Assembly: GCA_017643925.1 (NCBI GenBank)
Contig: JAEPML010000003.1
Span: 450,138-514,137 of the forward strand
Length of the DNA: 64,000 nt
Source: Roseibium sp.
GTDB taxonomy: Bacteria; Pseudomonadota; Alphaproteobacteria; Rhizobiales; Stappiaceae
Direction of reading: 5' to 3'
Shown here in pieces: positions 61,340 through 64,000 of the stretch (its first letter is position 1; each line of letters opens with the position of its first letter). The notes beneath the pieces were generated by a model that worked only from the letters and a program-made list of their open reading frames with translations, made no database searches and had not been told where the DNA came from. The position numbers were made by a program, and so were the translations under genes.

Positions 61340-62103
61340 GCGCGCTGCACCTGATCCGGCACGGGGCGATCGCCGAACTGCGCCTGGACAACCCGGCGAA
61401 ACTCAACGCCTTCACGGTCGAAATGCTGTCTGCGCTGGAGCCCCATTGCGCCGAGATTGAACGGGACGACGCGGTGCGTGCGGTGGTGATCACGGCCGAA
61501 GACAGCAAGGCCTTCTGTGCCGGTGCGGACATCCTGGCCTGGTCGGAACTGAACGCGGCCGAATTCTCGCGCCACTGGGTGCGCGATGGCCATCGGATCT
61601 TTGATCGGCTTGCCCGCCTCTCCAAGCCGACCATCGCCGCGATCGGCGCCCATGCATTTGGCGGCGGACTGGAATTTGCGGCAACCGCGGATATCCGCGT
61701 GATGGCGCCGAAGGCGACTCTCGCCCTGCCGGAAGCAGCTGTCGGCATCGTGCCCGGCTGGTCCGGAACGCAGCGGCTGATCCGGCTCCTCGGAGAGCCA
61801 CTGGTCAAGGAAATGGCGCTTTTCGGGCGCCGACTTTCCGCCGAGCGTGCGCTGGCCGCCGGGTTTGTTGCGGAAATTTCAGAAGATCCGACCGCATCGG
61901 CATTTGCAATCGCCGAGGAAGTTTCAACCAAGTCGCCCCGCTCCGTCGAGGTTGCCAAATACATGATCCACGCCGCTGCAGACGAAGACCGCGGCGCCAT
62001 GATCGAAGCCCTGGGCGCCGGGATGATCGTCCCGAGCGAAGACAAGACCGAAGGCGTTGCCGCGTTTCGCGAAAAACGCAAACCGAACTTTTCTGGAAAG
62101 TAG
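61336..62103 (+). CDS. Enoyl-CoA hydratase/isomerase family protein
   Basis: 255 residues, crotonase fold: oxyanion-hole segments CAGADILAW and GAHAFGGGLEFAATADIR, with LPEAAVGIVPGWSGTQRL typical of hydratases (Glu present). Starts with TTG at 61336, whose TTGA overlaps the CoA-transferase stop. Substrate unknown. With the CoA-transferase it suggests a CoA-thioester route. Confidence 0.9.
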   Translation: MSALHLIRHGAIAELRLDNPAKLNAFTVEMLSALEPHCAEIERDDAVRAVVITAEDSKAFCAGADILAWSELNAAEFSRHWVRDGHRIFDRLARLSKPTIAAIGAHAFGGGLEFAATADIRVMAPKATLALPEAAVGIVPGWSGTQRLIRLLGEPLVKEMALFGRRLSAERALAAGFVAEISEDPTASAFAIAEEVSTKSPRSVEVAKYMIHAAADEDRGAMIEALGAGMIVPSEDKTEGVAAFREKRKPNFSGK

Positions 62104-62105
62104 AC

Positions 62106-63638
62106 ATGAGTGAGCTGAACGTCGTTTCCATCAGCGAAGCGCAGATCCCCGCAGAACCCTTTGAAGCCCGCCACCTGATCGGTGGCAGCTGGCAAGAAAG
62201 TGCGGATGGTGCCGTGTTCGAGCGGGTCTCTCCCTCCCATGGCACGGTTGTCACCCGTGCCTGCAAAGGTGGTCTGAAGGATGTTGACGCTGCCATATCG
62301 GCAGCCCGCGAGACGTTCGACCAGGGTGACTGGGCGCGTGCAAGCGGCAAGGAACGGTCAGGCTTTCTTCTGAAAGTCGCCGATCTGATCGACCGCGAAC
62401 GTGAGCGGATCGCGCTTCTGGAAACACTGGAATCCGGCAAACCGATCAGTCAGGCGAAAGCTGAAATCGAGGGCGCCTCGGATCTTTGGCGCTATGCAGC
62501 GTCCCTTGCCCGCACGATGCACGGCGAAAGCCACAACTCCCTCGGGAGTGACATGCTGGGCATGGTCCTGAAGGAACCGATCGGCGTTGTCTCGATCATC
62601 ACGCCCTGGAACTTTCCGTTCCTGATCGTGTCGCAGAAACTTCCCTTTGCGCTTGCGGCCGGTTGCACGGCTGTCATCAAGCCATCCGAAATGACACCGG
62701 CAACCACGGTTATCCTTGGCGAACTCTGCCAGGAAGCGGGTATTCCGGACGGCGTCGTCAATATTGTCCTGGGCTATGGCGATCCGGTTGGTGCCGCGAT
62801 GACCACCGACACCCGGGTCGACATGGTCACCTTCACAGGTTCGACCGGCGTGGGCAAGGCGATCGTGAAATCGGCCGCACAGACGCTCAAGAAGGTCTCG
62901 CTGGAACTGGGTGGCAAGAACCCGCAGGTCATCTTTCCGGACGCGGATCTGGAAAGTGCTGTCGATGCCGTCGTTTTCGGCATCTATTTCAACGCCGGCG
63001 AATGCTGCAACTCCGGCTCCCGGATCATTGTGCACGAAGAGATTGCAGAGGAATTCATTCAAAGGACGGTTGACCTGTCCCGCGAGGTTCCCTTCGGCGA
63101 TCCCCTGGACCCATCGACCAAGGTCGGCGCAATCATCACGCCCGAACACCAGAACAAGATCGACACCTATGTTCGGGAAGCTGTTGAATCGGGGGCGGAT
63201 GTCCGGTTGGGCGGGGCTTCACTGTCTGTGCCCGGCCTGACCGGACATTTCTACCAGCCGACGGTGATCTCCAATTTGAAAAACGACATGCCGATCGTGC
63301 GCGAAGAAGTGTTCGGCCCGGTCCTGTCGGTTCTGACCTTCAAGACGCTGGAGGAAGCGATCGGGCTGGTGAACGACGCCGAATACGGGCTGTCGGCCGG
63401 TGTCTGGAGCGAGAATGTGCACACCTGCCTTGAATTCGCACGGCGCGCCCAGGCCGGCACCGTGTGGACCAACACCTGGATGGACGGCTTCCCGGAAATG
63501 CCGTTCGGCGGCGTGAAGGAAAGCGGCCAGGGCCGCGAGCTTGGAAAATACGGACTGGATGAATTTCTCGAGGCGAAAACCGTGACGATGCGGATTGGCC
63601 GCACGCGCGCGCCTTGGGTTGACCCGCGGGATCGCTGA
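62106..63638 (+). CDS. NAD(P)-dependent aldehyde dehydrogenase
   Basis: 510 residues. ITPWNFP (166-171 region), general base E267 in LELGGKNP, catalytic Cys C301 in GECCNSGSR, and MPFGGVKESGQGRE near the C-terminus. Oxidises an aldehyde to an acid. Two bp after the hydratase. Similar enzymes act on semialdehydes from sugar-acid and amine breakdown; specificity cannot be read here. Confidence 0.93.
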   Translation: MSELNVVSISEAQIPAEPFEARHLIGGSWQESADGAVFERVSPSHGTVVTRACKGGLKDVDAAISAARETFDQGDWARASGKERSGFLLKVADLIDRERERIALLETLESGKPISQAKAEIEGASDLWRYAASLARTMHGESHNSLGSDMLGMVLKEPIGVVSIITPWNFPFLIVSQKLPFALAAGCTAVIKPSEMTPATTVILGELCQEAGIPDGVVNIVLGYGDPVGAAMTTDTRVDMVTFTGSTGVGKAIVKSAAQTLKKVSLELGGKNPQVIFPDADLESAVDAVVFGIYFNAGECCNSGSRIIVHEEIAEEFIQRTVDLSREVPFGDPLDPSTKVGAIITPEHQNKIDTYVREAVESGADVRLGGASLSVPGLTGHFYQPTVISNLKNDMPIVREEVFGPVLSVLTFKTLEEAIGLVNDAEYGLSAGVWSENVHTCLEFARRAQAGTVWTNTWMDGFPEMPFGGVKESGQGRELGKYGLDEFLEAKTVTMRIGRTRAPWVDPRDR

Positions 63639-63684
63639 CCCGCGATTTTTGAAGAGTTTGCTACGCAAATGAGGGAGGATATCC

Positions 63685-64000
63685 ATGCGTAAGTTGACGA
63701 CAATGATGACGGCGGCAGCTGCCTTGATGGCAGCCGGCTCCAGCGTTCATGCAGAAGACGTGGAGGTTCTGCACTGGTGGACGTCGGGCGGTGAAGCTGC
63801 GGCGCTCAACGTTCTGAAGGAAGACCTGGAAGGCCAGGGCATCGGCTGGCAGGACATGCCGGTTGCCGGTGGCGGTGGTTCCCAGGCGATGACCGTGCTG
63901 CGGGCACGCGTCACCTCCGGCAACCCGCCGACCGCCGTCCAGATGCTCGGCTTCGACATTCTCGACTGGGCAAATGAAGGCGCCCTTGCCAACCTCAACA
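63685..64000 (+). CDS. Sugar ABC transporter substrate-binding protein (third system), 3' end cut by window
   Basis: The first 105 codons of a family-1 sugar-binding protein: signal peptide [23 protein letters not shown], then [19 protein letters not shown], close to the binding protein at 30107 ([13 protein letters not shown]). GAGGGAGGAT precedes the ATG. 46 bp behind the aldehyde dehydrogenase, so part of the same transcription unit is likely, which would make a sugar the input of this operon. Confidence 0.9.
   Translation, partial: MRKLTTMMTAAAALMAAGSSVHAEDVEVLHWWTSGGEAAALNVLKEDLEGQGIGWQDMPVAGGGGSQAMTVLRARVTSGNPPTAVQMLGFDILDWANEGALANLN

Noticed and set aside
1..64000. CRISPR arrays, tRNA/rRNA genes, insertion sequences, prophage
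   Set aside because: Looked for direct repeats, transposase-like proteins and tRNA-like cloverleaf segments in the gaps; none was seen by eye.

Overview
The window is a GC-rich, densely coded, mostly single-copy stretch of what looks like a marine alphaproteobacterial chromosome. I infer a Stappiaceae/Roseibium (Labrenzia)-like or related roseobacter-type heterotroph from the combination of TRAP and MalEFGK-type ABC transporters, a BCCT transporter, a pobA-pca cluster and the protein sequences themselves. No rRNA, tRNA, insertion sequence, phage gene or CRISPR array was seen.

Layout. 1-2951: a di-haem oxidoreductase (cut by the window edge) coupled to a CRTAC1/ASPIC-UnbV protein. 3790-6484: preT-preA, reductive pyrimidine catabolism, closed by a strong terminator. 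6623-8231: a BCCT transporter with an overlapping 36-codon membrane ORF. 8240-10008 (minus): a DUF2269 protein and a two-domain NAD-epimerase/DoxX-like protein. 10205-11194 (minus): an orphan NMT1/THI5-type binding protein, divergent from an iodotyrosine-deiodinase-like flavoprotein (11578-12285). RutR-like palindromes lie upstream of both preT and the binding protein, which ties these loci into one probable pyrimidine regulon. 12358-19876 (minus): a seven-gene V/A-type ATPase operon in the order B-D-I-K-E-DUF2764-A, whose K subunit carries a Na+-binding residue set. 20287-24645: a serine hydrolase, then a cytochrome b561/ethylbenzene-dehydrogenase-like haem fusion followed by a 2Fe-2S flavin reductase. 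24667-28377 (minus): a PstS-like periplasmic protein and a CHASE-like/HAMP/PAS/GGDEF/EAL protein.

28890-40038: a LacI regulator with two perfect TGTAATCGATTACA operators drives a sugar ABC transporter, two TIM-barrel isomerases, a Gfo/Idh/MocA oxidoreductase, an aldo-keto reductase and a GH43 beta-xylosidase, consistent with uptake and breakdown of xylo-oligosaccharides or similar pentose oligomers. 40084-46509: a ROK repressor divergent from a second sugar ABC transporter ending in glucokinase. 46525-53476: pcaQ (minus), then pobA-pcaD-pcaC-pcaH-pcaG-BKACE-pcaB, taking 4-hydroxybenzoate through protocatechuate to 3-oxoadipate; a beta-keto-acid cleavage enzyme sits where the CoA steps would otherwise follow. 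53487-56397 (minus): a TRAP transporter whose upstream region shares an almost identical 19-20 bp element with the pcaQ-pobA region, so it is probably the aromatic-acid importer of this regulon. 56827-58551: a divergent ThDP-dependent decarboxylase-like enzyme. 58759 to the end: a LacI-type-operator-controlled operon joining an anhydrofructose-reductase-like protein, a CoA-transferase, an enoyl-CoA hydratase, an aldehyde dehydrogenase and the start of a third sugar-binding protein, an unusual gene mix that I cannot match to a known pathway.

Most calls rest on recognised family motifs read by eye; substrates of transporters and sugar enzymes are inferred from neighbours.
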